Shown: positions 7,634 to 14,826 of the stretch, in pieces
Layout of the letters: each line of letters starts with the position of its first letter
How positions within the stretch are numbered: the stretch's first letter is position 1
The notes under the pieces: model-generated
Databases searched by the model: none
What the model was told of the DNA's origin: nothing
The model's input: only the letters and a program-made list of their open reading frames with translations
DNA from: a virus
DNA: 31,851 bases
Reading direction: 5' to 3' (one strand)
Virus record (IMG/VR): IMGVR_UViG_3300022540_000081
Coordinates: 1 to 31,851 of that record
Program-made: the position numbers and the translations under genes

Positions 7634-7933
7634 ATTTATTTATGGAAACAGTAAAATTAAAAAACATATTAGATTATCATTGGGTAAATGAAATAATAGA
7701 TTTAAAGGCTAAATTTTCCGCTTATGATAAAGGGGATGATTGTACTATGTTTACGGTTTATCACAAAGAATATAATACGCCTCTATTAGAAATCTGTATT
7801 TATGGTTATTCGCAATCTTTTTTTGATGTAAATGATATTTCTGATTTATTAACGGAGGATAGTAAATGTATTACGATTGCAGAACACTATCACGAAAATG
7901 GAAAAATGTGGATTTGGAATAGTTAATGATAAC
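7625..7933 (+). mobile_element. Cassette-like unit 2 (perfect 9-base inverted edges)
   Basis: GTTATCATT (7625-7633) is the exact reverse complement of AATGATAAC (7925-7933). The pair encloses a single gene whose stop codon lies at the right edge. Exact complementarity between the cassette start and the beginning of its downstream hairpin element is the hallmark geometry of integron cassettes. No integrase or classical GTTRRRY core is present, so the label is descriptive. Confidence 0.5.
7642..7926 (+). CDS. Hypothetical cassette-borne protein
   Basis: This gene encodes 94 residues from the ATG at 7642. A longer reading from 7603 is possible, but its first 13 residues would be encoded by the repeat element, so the downstream ATG is preferred. 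The product is acidic, with short beta-like segments (MFTVYHKEY, LLEICIYGY) and no recognised motif. It is the only gene inside the perfectly bounded cassette-like unit and has no visible promoter. The function is unknown. Confidence 0.6.
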   Translation: METVKLKNILDYHWVNEIIDLKAKFSAYDKGDDCTMFTVYHKEYNTPLLEICIYGYSQSFFDVNDISDLLTEDSKCITIAEHYHENGKMWIWNS

Positions 7934-7958
7934 GTTGAATCTATGGGTAGTTATTGCC
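7925..7958 (+). repeat. attC-like element between units 2 and 3
   Basis: The element begins AATGATAAC-G, contains the small hairpin GGGTA (7945-7949) / TGCCC (7955-7959), and includes GTTATTGCC (7950-7958), which could start the next unit. It is much shorter than classical attC sites. Confidence 0.35.
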
Positions 7959-7977
7959 CGACTAAATACGAATAAAG

Positions 7978-8277
7978 ATGGATATTGAATTATTTATAAA
8001 ACAAAGAGGCTTGAACCCACAAGAAAAGCTAGACAATGATACTGGTGGATATTGGGAACTTAAAGACTTATTAGAAGATTTTGTTGAATGCCAAAATGAA
8101 GGGCAAGCATTACCTTTAGTTGATGTTAATGCTTGTTTGCCCAATTTACAAGACTTACAACACAAACACGACTTAAACAACTCTACGGGGTGGACTTCCC
8201 ATCCTGACGATTGTTACTTAGAGGGAGTTGAGGAAACTTACAAGGCTATTAAAAAGGAACTAAGCAATAAGTACTAA
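7978..8277 (+). CDS. Hypothetical 99-residue cassette-borne protein
   Basis: The 99-residue product is acidic and mostly helical. It contains a WELKDLLEDFVECQNEG segment and a C-terminal GVEETYKAIKKEL helix, with three cysteines that do not form a clear metal site. No family is recognised. Its TAA stop forms the TAACG that opens the next hairpin element. The left edge is uncertain: GTTATTGCC upstream only partly matches an inverted sequence near the gene end. It is probably accessory cargo. Confidence 0.6.
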   Translation: MDIELFIKQRGLNPQEKLDNDTGGYWELKDLLEDFVECQNEGQALPLVDVNACLPNLQDLQHKHDLNNSTGWTSHPDDCYLEGVEETYKAIKKELSNKY

Positions 8278-8328
8278 CGAAAAAGCTATGAGGCTGTACT
8301 TGTATGCCTTATAGCGGATGTTGTAGGT
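8275..8328 (+). repeat. attC-like hairpin element between the 7978 and 8368 genes
   Basis: TAACG (8275-8279) is followed by GCTATGAGGC (8285-8294), which pairs over 10 positions with GCCTTATAGC (8306-8315). The element ends with GTTGTAGGT (8320-8328). A second hairpin uses GTAGGT (8323-8328) and GCCTAC (8335-8340). No T-run follows the main stem, which argues against a simple terminator. Confidence 0.5.
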
Positions 8329-8593
8329 ATGTAAGCCTACGGATTTTAAACTTAAAAACTTAATTATATGGATTGGCAAGAAGCAATACAGAAAAGCACA
8401 AAAGGAACTGCGACAAGAATTGAAAAGAAAGGGAGCAAGAGATATACTACTGTAAGGTACAAAGACGGTAGTGGCTTTGTGCTTGTTGGTGAAAACCACA
8501 AGGTAGATTTTAGTAATAGCCGTGAAGCAACCTCAAAGGATTTGAACGGATTTACAGATTGGCTACCAAGCGAGTAGGCTTATTACCTACAAT
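8320..8593 (+). mobile_element. Cassette-like unit 4
   Basis: GTTGTAGGT (8320-8328) and ACCTACAAT (8585-8593) are inverted repeats matching at 8 of 9 positions, enclosing one small gene. The single mismatch is in the AAC/GTT core. A long structured element follows immediately. Confidence 0.45.
8368..8577 (+). CDS. Small cassette-borne protein, faintly Tad2/DUF2829-like
   Basis: The 69-residue product begins MDWQEAIQKSTKG and ends with KDLNGFTDWLPSE, with a basic beta-rich middle (RYTTVRYKDGSGFVLV). The start and end faintly recall DUF2829/Tad2-type proteins, which open with a WxEAL helix and close with a DL...DW segment. Some of these sequester Thoeris signalling nucleotides. The present protein is shorter and the similarity is by eye only. 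It is the sole gene between the inverted repeats of this unit. Confidence 0.55.
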   Translation: MDWQEAIQKSTKGTATRIEKKGSKRYTTVRYKDGSGFVLVGENHKVDFSNSREATSKDLNGFTDWLPSE

Positions 8594-8661
8594 GCGGAAC
8601 TAAACGAGCCTGCGCGAACGTTACGAGGAACGAGTAATGTCGTTTAGTGGGTGTTATAAAT
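8585..8661 (+). repeat. attC-like structured element after the 8368 gene
   Basis: ACTAAACGA (8599-8607) pairs perfectly with TCGTTTAGT (8640-8648). Inside it, CGTTAC (8619-8624) pairs with GTAATG (8634-8639) with one G-U pair, stacking directly on the outer stem. The element runs from ACCTACAAT to GTTATAAAT, 77 bases, which is within the usual attC size range. No T-run follows. Confidence 0.5.
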
Positions 8662-8670
8662 TTTGAAAAA

Positions 8671-8778
8671 ATGAAACAGTACAGCATTTTTGATTACTGC
8701 CTATGCCACGGGCATGTAAATATTATGATGGACGAAGATTTTAACGTAATTTGCGTTGAGTGTAAAAAATTAATTTGA
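8671..8778 (+). CDS. 35-residue zinc-binding-like peptide
   Basis: A short frame of 35 residues contains C10, C12, H13 and H15 followed by C28 and C31, enough ligands for one zinc ion. It starts 15 bases after the GTGTTA edge of the preceding element and stops two bases before the next ATG. Compact zinc ribbons of this size are common in phages. The function is unknown, and only the ligand pattern and the packing support the call. Confidence 0.5.
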   Translation: MKQYSIFDYCLCHGHVNIMMDEDFNVICVECKKLI

Positions 8779-8780
8779 TT

Positions 8781-8987
8781 ATGAACACTAAAAGATTAGC
8801 ATGGCACGGAAATAAATTGATATTTATTGAATACGACATAACAAAAGAAAGACCGTTAATAGATGTGGATTCTGATTTTTTAATAATAGCTGAAAGGGGG
8901 TGCGTTAGAGTTGAAGTTTATGTATCTGGATTTCCCGTTATGATTACACCAGAAGAGGCCGCGAATGAGTTGATTTTAAGGAATTAG
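8781..8987 (+). CDS. Hypothetical 68-residue protein
   Basis: The ATG at 8781 is preferred over an in-frame TTG six bases upstream because it follows directly on the stop of the preceding small gene. The 68-residue product has several hydrophobic beta-like segments (KLIFIEYD, FLIIAE, VRVEVYVSG) and an EEAANELI helix at the C terminus. No family is recognised. No inverted repeat partner was found after it, so it does not form a complete cassette-like unit. Confidence 0.6.
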   Translation: MNTKRLAWHGNKLIFIEYDITKERPLIDVDSDFLIIAERGCVRVEVYVSGFPVMITPEEAANELILRN

Positions 8988-9033
8988 TATGAATTCTAAA
9001 ATTGATTATATACCTTTATATCCTAAAAATCAA

Positions 9034-9041
9034 TACATTTG
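9034..9041 (+). promoter_or_regulatory. Possible -7 promoter box
   Basis: TACATTTG matches the Bacteroidota -7 consensus TAnnTTTG and lies eight bases before the ATG at 9050. No TTG-type -33 element is seen at a suitable distance. Confidence 0.3.
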
Positions 9042-9049
9042 ATATTTAG

Positions 9050-9220
9050 ATGAGCAAAGCAATATTCGTAGAGCTATTTTTTGAAGGCGACGAAACAGAC
9101 AAATTCATAAAAGATTTAATAGCTAACGGATGGAATCAATTAGCCGAAAGCATGGCACACCAAGTTCAAAGACAATGTAAATGCGTAGATTGTAAATGTG
9201 GATTAAGTCAAGTTGAATAG
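9050..9220 (+). CDS. Small protein with C-terminal cysteine cluster
   Basis: The 56-residue product ends with a tight CKCVDCKC cluster (C43, C45, C48, C50) that could bind one metal ion. The first 40 residues are an acidic helical segment containing a FFEGDETDKFIKDLIANGW stretch. No family is recognised. Its last base is shared with the GTG that may start the next small gene, so coupling is plausible. Confidence 0.55.
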   Translation: MSKAIFVELFFEGDETDKFIKDLIANGWNQLAESMAHQVQRQCKCVDCKCGLSQVE

Positions 9221-9324
9221 TGACGAAAATTGAAATATCATTTACAGTATTGGTAATAGTGGCATTATTTGCTATCTACATGGTACACAAGGCAAAGGAT
9301 ATAATAAACGGAGAAGATGAATAA
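9220..9324 (+). CDS. Small single-span membrane peptide (GTG start)
   Basis: Starting with GTG at 9220, one base into the preceding stop, this frame encodes 34 residues. A hydrophobic segment (about residues 7-22, FTVLVIVALFAIYMVH) is followed by a charged C terminus. It would be a single-pass membrane peptide. The start codon is uncertain because no in-frame ATG precedes the hydrophobic part. The role is unknown. Confidence 0.4.
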   Translation: MTKIEISFTVLVIVALFAIYMVHKAKDIINGEDE

Positions 9325-9338
9325 AATAAAAAATAGTT

Positions 9339-9650
9339 GTGGAAGTAAAGGTTGCCGAATACGCATTATATTGCCTCACGATAGCGGGGTTAAGTATGTT
9401 TCTTCAAGAGTGTTACAAAAAGCCAATGATACTAAGAAGATATTACAACCTAATAGCAATAACTTATTTAAAATCGCCGCGTAAATGGATAAAAGAGTTA
9501 ATGAAACCTCTGGGGCTTTGCGTTTACTGTCAGTCATTTTGGATAAACGTAGCTGTATATCCGTTGTGCTTTCCCATAAACATTAGCGCAATACTAAGCA
9601 TTGGAGGAGTATTTATCTCGATAGAATTAATAAGATGGATGAAGAAGTAA
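9339..9650 (+). CDS. Membrane protein with CxxCxxFW motif, DUF1360-like
   Basis: The 103-residue product uses a GTG start. It has an N-terminal hydrophobic helix (about residues 8-24), a basic middle, then the motif GLCVYCQSFW at about 59-68 followed by two short hydrophobic stretches. The CxxCxxFW core beside membrane helices resembles DUF1360-type phage and sporulation membrane proteins. It overlaps the small terminase gene by 16 bases, a position where such proteins occur in Bacteroidota phages. The function is unknown. Confidence 0.6.
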   Translation: MEVKVAEYALYCLTIAGLSMFLQECYKKPMILRRYYNLIAITYLKSPRKWIKELMKPLGLCVYCQSFWINVAVYPLCFPINISAILSIGGVFISIELIRWMKK

Positions 9651-10087
9651 ATAAAAAAGGGAGGCCATCAATCTACTCAGAGGAAATAGTAGATGAAATA
9701 TGTGAACAAATCGCAACAACATCACAAGGGTTAAACGAAATATGCAAAAGAGAGGGAATACCTAGTTTTAGAACGGTATTCAATTGGTTAAATGATGGAA
9801 AACATAATGAATTTTTGCAGAAATACACGCGCGCGCGAGAACAGCAAGCCGATTTATTAGCCGATCAAATAATTACAATAGCCGATGACCACGCAAACGA
9901 CACAATTATTAATCCTAATAGCGGTGAGCCTCAAATGAACGCAGAATGGGTAGCTCGTTGTAGAGTTCAGATTGACGCTCGTAAATGGAAAGCATCAAAG
10001 TTAGCTCCCAAAAAATACAGCGATAGAGTTGTTCAGGATGTTAATTTAAACACTGAACCTCCTTTATTCCCAGAAAATAAGGATTAA
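9635..10087 (+). CDS. Terminase small subunit
   Basis: The 150-residue protein opens with a GRPSIYSEEIVDEIC segment and an HTH region (about residues 9-56, with SFRTVFNWLN) that would bind packaging sites. An oligomerisation helical region and a conserved RVQIDARKWKASKLAPKKYSD-type ending, at about residues 110-131, follow. This is the pattern of Sf6-type small terminases. It directly precedes and overlaps by one base (TAATG) the large subunit gene. It recognises phage DNA and loads the motor. Confidence 0.88.
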   Translation: MDEEVNKKGRPSIYSEEIVDEICEQIATTSQGLNEICKREGIPSFRTVFNWLNDGKHNEFLQKYTRAREQQADLLADQIITIADDHANDTIINPNSGEPQMNAEWVARCRVQIDARKWKASKLAPKKYSDRVVQDVNLNTEPPLFPENKD

Positions 10088-11232
10088 TGTTCCAACGAAC
10101 GACCGCTATAAATAAAATCCTAAAGCTAAATAAAAGGACTAAGGCTATACAAGGCGGTACAAGTGCAGGCAAAACATACGGAATACTTCCAGTTTTAATA
10201 GATAAGTGTTTAAAACAAAAAGGTCTAGAAGTTTCAGTAGTAGCCGAAAGTGTGCCACACCTTAAGAGAGGAGTAATAAAAGATTTTAAAAAAATATTGG
10301 AATCAACCGAGCGATGGAGTCGCGAACAATGGCATAGCACCGATAGCAGGTACACATTCAGAAATGGTTCTTATGTTGAGTTTTTTAGTGCCGATGATAA
10401 CAGCAAGTTAAGAGGGGCTAGGAGGGATATTTTGTATGTTAACGAGGCAAACAATATAGAATTTGAGTCATATTCGGAATTATCAGTAAGAACTAAGCAG
10501 GAGGTTTATTTAGATTGGAATCCTACTCATCGATTTTGGTATCATGAACACTTAGAGGGTGACGACGATTTGGATTTTTTAATATTAAATTACTTGGATA
10601 ACGAAAGTTGCCCTCAGTCTGCAATTGAATACATACTGAAAGCTAAAGAAAAAGCAAAAACAATACCTTACTGGGATAATTGGTATAAGGTTTATGGTTT
10701 AGGTCAGACTGGAATGTTACAAGGTACGGTATTTAGTAACTGGACTACAGGAGAATTCGATATATCGCTACCATATTGCCACGGCTTAGACTTTGGTTTT
10801 AACCCAGACCCTTGCGGACTTGTAAAGGTTGCCGTAGATCAAAAGTCAAAAAAAATATATTTGGAGGAAAAGGCATACTTAACCAATCTTGGAACAGACG
10901 ACATAGAGGCTCTTTTAAAAAATCGAATAGAAAATAATGGTTTAATTATAGCCGATAGCGCGAGCAAACTAACTATACATGATTTGAGGCAAAGAGGAAT
11001 TAACATGCAAGCTTGCATAAAAGGGGCTGGGAGCATACTTGCAGACCTTAAATTAATGATGGATTACGAATTAATTATTTGCGGGGAAAGCCGAAATTTA
11101 AAAATGGAACTAAATAACTACATTTGGAACGACAAAAAAGCGGGAATACCCATAGATAAATACAATCACTTAATTGACCCAGCTAGATACGCTTTCAGGC
11201 GGCTTAGTACATCGGTTAATATTTGGGGTTAA
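10087..11232 (+). CDS. Terminase large subunit
   Basis: This 381-residue packaging motor has a Walker A motif GGTSAGKT at 23-30, a Walker B-like ILYVNEA at 115-121 with the catalytic glutamate, and a C-terminal RNase H-like nuclease with acidic residues D235 (GLDFGFN), D290 (IIADSA) and D364 (HLIDPARYAF). The set matches PBSX/Terminase_3-type proteins. It cuts concatemeric DNA and pumps it into the prohead through the portal encoded next. The length is slightly short but complete. The assignment is secure. Confidence 0.95.
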   Translation: MFQRTTAINKILKLNKRTKAIQGGTSAGKTYGILPVLIDKCLKQKGLEVSVVAESVPHLKRGVIKDFKKILESTERWSREQWHSTDSRYTFRNGSYVEFFSADDNSKLRGARRDILYVNEANNIEFESYSELSVRTKQEVYLDWNPTHRFWYHEHLEGDDDLDFLILNYLDNESCPQSAIEYILKAKEKAKTIPYWDNWYKVYGLGQTGMLQGTVFSNWTTGEFDISLPYCHGLDFGFNPDPCGLVKVAVDQKSKKIYLEEKAYLTNLGTDDIEALLKNRIENNGLIIADSASKLTIHDLRQRGINMQACIKGAGSILADLKLMMDYELIICGESRNLKMELNNYIWNDKKAGIPIDKYNHLIDPARYAFRRLSTSVNIWG

Positions 11233-11250
11233 AAAAATGTTTTAACTTTG
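11222..11250 (+). promoter_or_regulatory. Bacteroidota-type promoter before the portal gene
   Basis: TAACTTTG at 11243-11250 exactly fits the -7 consensus TAnnTTTG. TTTG at 11222-11225 can serve as the -33 element with 17 bases between. Only five bases separate the box from the portal ATG at 11256, implying a very short or absent 5' leader. Confidence 0.55.
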
Positions 11251-11255
11251 CTTAA

Positions 11256-12515
11256 ATGGCTTGGTGGAATTTTAAAAATTGGCAGAGAATTGGTTTTAAA
11301 GATGAAACCAATCACAATGTAATCGGATTCGAAAAAAAGTATCGAATATCACAAGACGTAAAAGAGTGGGCATTTGAAGAGGCTTATGCCAGAACAACTG
11401 ACGTTTACTCCATAACCAATAAGATTGTCGACAACGCAAAGACTGTTCCTTGGATTCTTAAATTAAAAAGAGGCGACGATATAGAAAATGTCACTCAAGG
11501 TGAATTATACGACCTTATACAATATCCGAACCCAGAGCAATCTAGATTAGAATACACCGAGTCAGGATTAAAGCAGTTACTTATCGGAGGCAACATGTTT
11601 TACAAATCATTAGTTCCCTTTGGGATGACTAAACCCACTCAGACTATGTTTTTGCACCCTCAGAATATCGAGATCAAAACAATGCTTGAAGGAATGGTAA
11701 TGCGTCCTAAAGGTTATATCTACCGAATAGATGGCAAGGAATTTAAAATTGAACCCGAAAAAATAACGCACGTCAAATATTGCAATCCTACAGATTATGG
11801 CATTGAATCGTTAGAAGGGCTTTCCCCTGTTGTGGCAGGAGCATTAACAGTAATTGGGTTAAATAATAATCAAACGGCTAGCGCGTCTATATTAGAACAT
11901 CAAGGAGCGGCGGGTATATTGTCAAATGAAAGCGAATATCCCTCTACTGCGGAGGAGCAAGAAAAGCAACAAGAAAATTTTGATCGAAAAATGGCTGGTG
12001 CTACACTTTTTGGCAAAATTATTCAAGCTGCGAGCAAAGTAAAATATACTAAGCTAGGATTAGATCCAACTCAATTAAAGATTATTGAAAGCAAAGTATT
12101 AAAAATGCGAGACTTATGTAATATCTACGACGTAGATTCAGTGCTATTCAACGATAAAGCGGCAAGCACCTTCAATAATATTAAGGAGGCTAAAAAATCG
12201 TTGTGGACTGGTCCAGTTACCGCAGCGAATCAAATGATTATTAATGGATTTGACAAAGAGGTGGTCGAAAAATTCAACATTTCTGAATTCCCTAACGGCG
12301 AAGCAAAATATTATATTGAAGCAGATTATTCAGATGTCGAAGCTTTACAAGAAGATGACCTGAAAAATGCGAATAAGGGCAAAGCGATAAGCGAGATAAT
12401 AATTAAAATACTAACAGCCGAAATAACTACAGATGAAAAAGTAGCAGCATTAATGAAGTCTTTAAACATGTCAAGAGAGGAGGCCGAATCTCATGTGTCA
12501 ATAGTTGATAATTAG
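11256..12515 (+). CDS. Portal protein
   Basis: The 419-residue protein has the HK97-type portal pattern: an N-terminal region with TDVYSITNKIVDNAKTVPW, a YDLIQYPNPEQSRLEY segment, the GGNMFYKSL core, HPQNIEIKT, then the GAAGILSNES and FNNIKEAKKSLW segments near residues 218-315. Portal dodecamers form the DNA channel at one head vertex and dock the terminase and connector. Its place between terminase and prohead protease is canonical. A promoter-like box lies directly before it. Confidence 0.92.
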   Translation: MAWWNFKNWQRIGFKDETNHNVIGFEKKYRISQDVKEWAFEEAYARTTDVYSITNKIVDNAKTVPWILKLKRGDDIENVTQGELYDLIQYPNPEQSRLEYTESGLKQLLIGGNMFYKSLVPFGMTKPTQTMFLHPQNIEIKTMLEGMVMRPKGYIYRIDGKEFKIEPEKITHVKYCNPTDYGIESLEGLSPVVAGALTVIGLNNNQTASASILEHQGAAGILSNESEYPSTAEEQEKQQENFDRKMAGATLFGKIIQAASKVKYTKLGLDPTQLKIIESKVLKMRDLCNIYDVDSVLFNDKAASTFNNIKEAKKSLWTGPVTAANQMIINGFDKEVVEKFNISEFPNGEAKYYIEADYSDVEALQEDDLKNANKGKAISEIIIKILTAEITTDEKVAALMKSLNMSREEAESHVSIVDN

Positions 12516-12522
12516 AATTAAC

Positions 12523-12530
12523 TAAATTTG
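12523..12530 (+). promoter_or_regulatory. -7 promoter box before the 31-codon peptide
   Basis: TAAATTTG fits TAnnTTTG, and the next ATG begins five bases later at 12536, the same geometry as before the portal and tail-fibre genes. A TTG lies 15 bases upstream (12505-12507), slightly closer than usual for a -33 element. Confidence 0.4.
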
Positions 12531-12535
12531 TATCA

Positions 12536-12631
12536 ATGAAACAAAAAAATAAAATAGATAAAGAAGAGTTAAAAAGGCTTAAACGTATTAAAGGAAAGGC
12601 GATTAAAGAGCAAAAAATTGTAAAGAAATGA
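12536..12631 (+). CDS. 31-residue lysine-rich peptide
   Basis: This frame encodes 31 residues of which nearly half are lysine or arginine, forming a likely basic helix. Its stop overlaps the protease ATG as ATGA, so it is probably translated and couples to the protease. A promoter-like box precedes it at a fixed five-base distance. It could be a capsid-interior DNA-binding peptide or simply a leader for the protease. No family is recognised. Confidence 0.5.
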   Translation: MKQKNKIDKEELKRLKRIKGKAIKEQKIVKK

Positions 12632-13449
12632 GAATAAAACTACCTGAGTTTTCTAGTAATAAAGAATTGCATAAATACATTATAGAAAACAAAAAAAGCC
12701 TTATTGACCAGAAGAAATCTATGCCCATTTTTTCTGATTGCGTTAGTTATGGAGTTTCTCAAATAAGCAAAGCTGGTCAAGTTTCGACTAAAGCTAATTT
12801 ACCTGTTCAAGGAGATCAGGACACTTTACGTGTAAGGGTTGTAGCAAATACAGCTAATTGGATTGATTCTCATGTGGACATGTTGCTGCCAGATTCTGCG
12901 AGTAAATCAATTTCAGAAAGAAAAAATATCATACCTCATTTACATGACCATATACACAAAATAGAGGCTAAGGTAGGTGAAGTAGTAGATATTACCACGC
13001 CTAATTTGAGTTTTAGTGAATTAGGTATTCAAGGTGTAGGGTCAACACAAGCAATTGTATTTGAAACAGATATAATGAAATCCTACAATGAAGCAGTATT
13101 TAATCAATATAAGCAGGGGCGAATAAACCAGCATTCTATAGGCTTGCAATATATGAGATTGGATGTTGCTATAAACGACGAAGAAAGCGAAAAAGAGTTT
13201 GATTTTTGGAATAAGTATTACCCTCAAGTAATTAATAAGCAGGCCGCCGATGAAAGAGGGTTTTTCTGGGTAGTTTCAGAAATTAAATTGATTGAAAACT
13301 CAGCGGTGCTATTTGGGTCAAACGAAATAACACCTACGCTGGATAACAATGTAAAAGTATTGGCGCCGTCTAACGACACCCCAAATCAAGAGCCGCTTAA
13401 CAGCACTCAATCTAATTTGAAAACAATTTTATTAAACACAAATAAATAA
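12628..13449 (+). CDS. HK97-type prohead protease
   Basis: The 273-residue product carries the serine-histidine pattern of the HK97 prohead (herpesvirus assemblin-fold) protease: a histidine cluster HLHDHIH at 104-110 and INQHSIGLQYM with H169 and S170 as the likely catalytic serine region. A following SEIKLIENSAVLFGSNE segment is typical of the family. It would cleave the scaffold part of the capsid protein encoded directly downstream during maturation. The C-terminal Asn/Ser-rich tail may be self-cleaved. The location between portal and capsid supports the assignment. Confidence 0.85.
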   Translation: MRIKLPEFSSNKELHKYIIENKKSLIDQKKSMPIFSDCVSYGVSQISKAGQVSTKANLPVQGDQDTLRVRVVANTANWIDSHVDMLLPDSASKSISERKNIIPHLHDHIHKIEAKVGEVVDITTPNLSFSELGIQGVGSTQAIVFETDIMKSYNEAVFNQYKQGRINQHSIGLQYMRLDVAINDEESEKEFDFWNKYYPQVINKQAADERGFFWVVSEIKLIENSAVLFGSNEITPTLDNNVKVLAPSNDTPNQEPLNSTQSNLKTILLNTNK

Positions 13450-13455
13450 TTAAAA

Positions 13456-14775
13456 ATGATTTGGATAAAAGACGGTAAGTTTACAAAGCTTACTAATGAG
13501 CAAATTGAAGCCCTTTCAGAAGAAGAGGCTTTGAAGTACGCCAACGCTTTAAATGAATATAACATTAAGGCAGGCGAAGAGATTGGCAAAAAAATTAATG
13601 AGCTAATGTCTGACAAGGAGAAAAACGCGGAAGAAATTAAAGCTTTGCAAAATCAGTTAAACGGAGTTGATTTTAATATTTTAAAAGATACCGTTACAAC
13701 TGTTAAGGCAATGGCAGAAGAAATGACCCGAATGAAAGAAGAGGGTAATGATATTTCTGATTCTAGTTTTAAAGGAGCATTGAAAAAAGCATGGGATTCT
13801 AATATCTCTAAGTTTGAGGAAGCTTCTAAAAGCAGAACGCACCACACTATTGAAGTAAAAGCTACACAGACTTACGGAGACATCTCTGATGGTGAAGATT
13901 TTGCTCAGTTTAGACCAGGGATTGGCGATGTTCCAGTTCGTATGCCTAAACTTAGACAGTTGTTTAGAACTATTCCAGTATCTACTGAGTTCTTAAAATA
14001 TACTGAGCAAGATACGGTTGTTCGAGATGCACAAAACGTTGCTAAATGTGCGGAAGTAACTTCATCTACTAAAGAAACAATTATTGTTAGAGACATTCAG
14101 ACAAAAGTAATTAAAGATCAAATCGATTTTTGCCGATTGTTTATTTCTGATTACCCTTTTATGGAATCAAGAGTTAACAAGCTGTTGAATGAGAGTTTAG
14201 CACTTCGAGTTGAGGAACAAATCCTATTAGGAGATGGCACAGGAGAAAATACATTCTCTATTGATTCTGTTTCATCTACGTTTAACGCTGCAAACGCTGC
14301 TTGTGATATTTCAGCAAGTGTTCAGGCTGCAACTTATGTTGATTTGATTCTTGGAATGGAAACTCAGATTGTAGAATTAGGAGATCAAAATGCATACGTT
14401 CCTGACACGGTATTAGTGAACAAATGTGATTGGTTTGTTTTCGTTCAATCTCGAAAAGATTTGAACAATAACTACTTAGATGGAAGGGTAACCATGGTTA
14501 ATGGTGTTCCTACTGTTGGTGGTATGACTGTTGTTTGGTCGCCTCTAATTCCTCAAAACGAGGTTTACGTATTCGATTCAACTAAAGGTGAAATCGTAGA
14601 TCGTCAGTCTTTGACTATTGAGGTAGCCTTTGAGAATAAGGATAACTGGGAAAAAGAAATTGCCACTATCAAAGGGATGGAAAGGTTAAATTTCTTAGTA
14701 TTGAATAACAATGCTAACGCGTTTATGCACGCACCAGATGTTGCAGCAGCTATTACAGCTATTACAGCACCTTAA
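13456..14775 (+). CDS. Major capsid protein, HK97 fold
   Basis: The 439-residue protein has an N-terminal coiled-coil region (about residues 15-97) resembling the HK97 delta/scaffold domain, then a flexible linker and the mature capsid domain. In that domain ESRVNKLLNESLALRVEEQILLGDGTG, at roughly residues 238-264, is the typical spine-helix segment. The upstream protease would remove the scaffold, probably before about residue 130. It assembles into the icosahedral shell. A hairpin with a short T-run lies directly after the gene. Confidence 0.92.
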   Translation: MIWIKDGKFTKLTNEQIEALSEEEALKYANALNEYNIKAGEEIGKKINELMSDKEKNAEEIKALQNQLNGVDFNILKDTVTTVKAMAEEMTRMKEEGNDISDSSFKGALKKAWDSNISKFEEASKSRTHHTIEVKATQTYGDISDGEDFAQFRPGIGDVPVRMPKLRQLFRTIPVSTEFLKYTEQDTVVRDAQNVAKCAEVTSSTKETIIVRDIQTKVIKDQIDFCRLFISDYPFMESRVNKLLNESLALRVEEQILLGDGTGENTFSIDSVSSTFNAANAACDISASVQAATYVDLILGMETQIVELGDQNAYVPDTVLVNKCDWFVFVQSRKDLNNNYLDGRVTMVNGVPTVGGMTVVWSPLIPQNEVYVFDSTKGEIVDRQSLTIEVAFENKDNWEKEIATIKGMERLNFLVLNNNANAFMHAPDVAAAITAITAP

Positions 14776-14789
14776 TACTAACTAGAATT

Positions 14790-14811
14790 GGGGGCGGGTT
14801 AGCCCCCTTTT
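14790..14811 (+). terminator. Weak terminator after the capsid gene
   Basis: GGGGGC (14790-14795) pairs perfectly with GCCCCC (14802-14807) around a six-base loop, followed by four T residues. Leaky terminators behind the capsid gene are common and would raise capsid mRNA relative to downstream genes. Confidence 0.65.
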
Positions 14812-14826
14812 CACTTTACTTTAAAT

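Noticed and set aside
8989-9042. 17-codon frame before the 9050 gene
   Set aside because: It is too short, has no motif, and overlaps the candidate -7 box.
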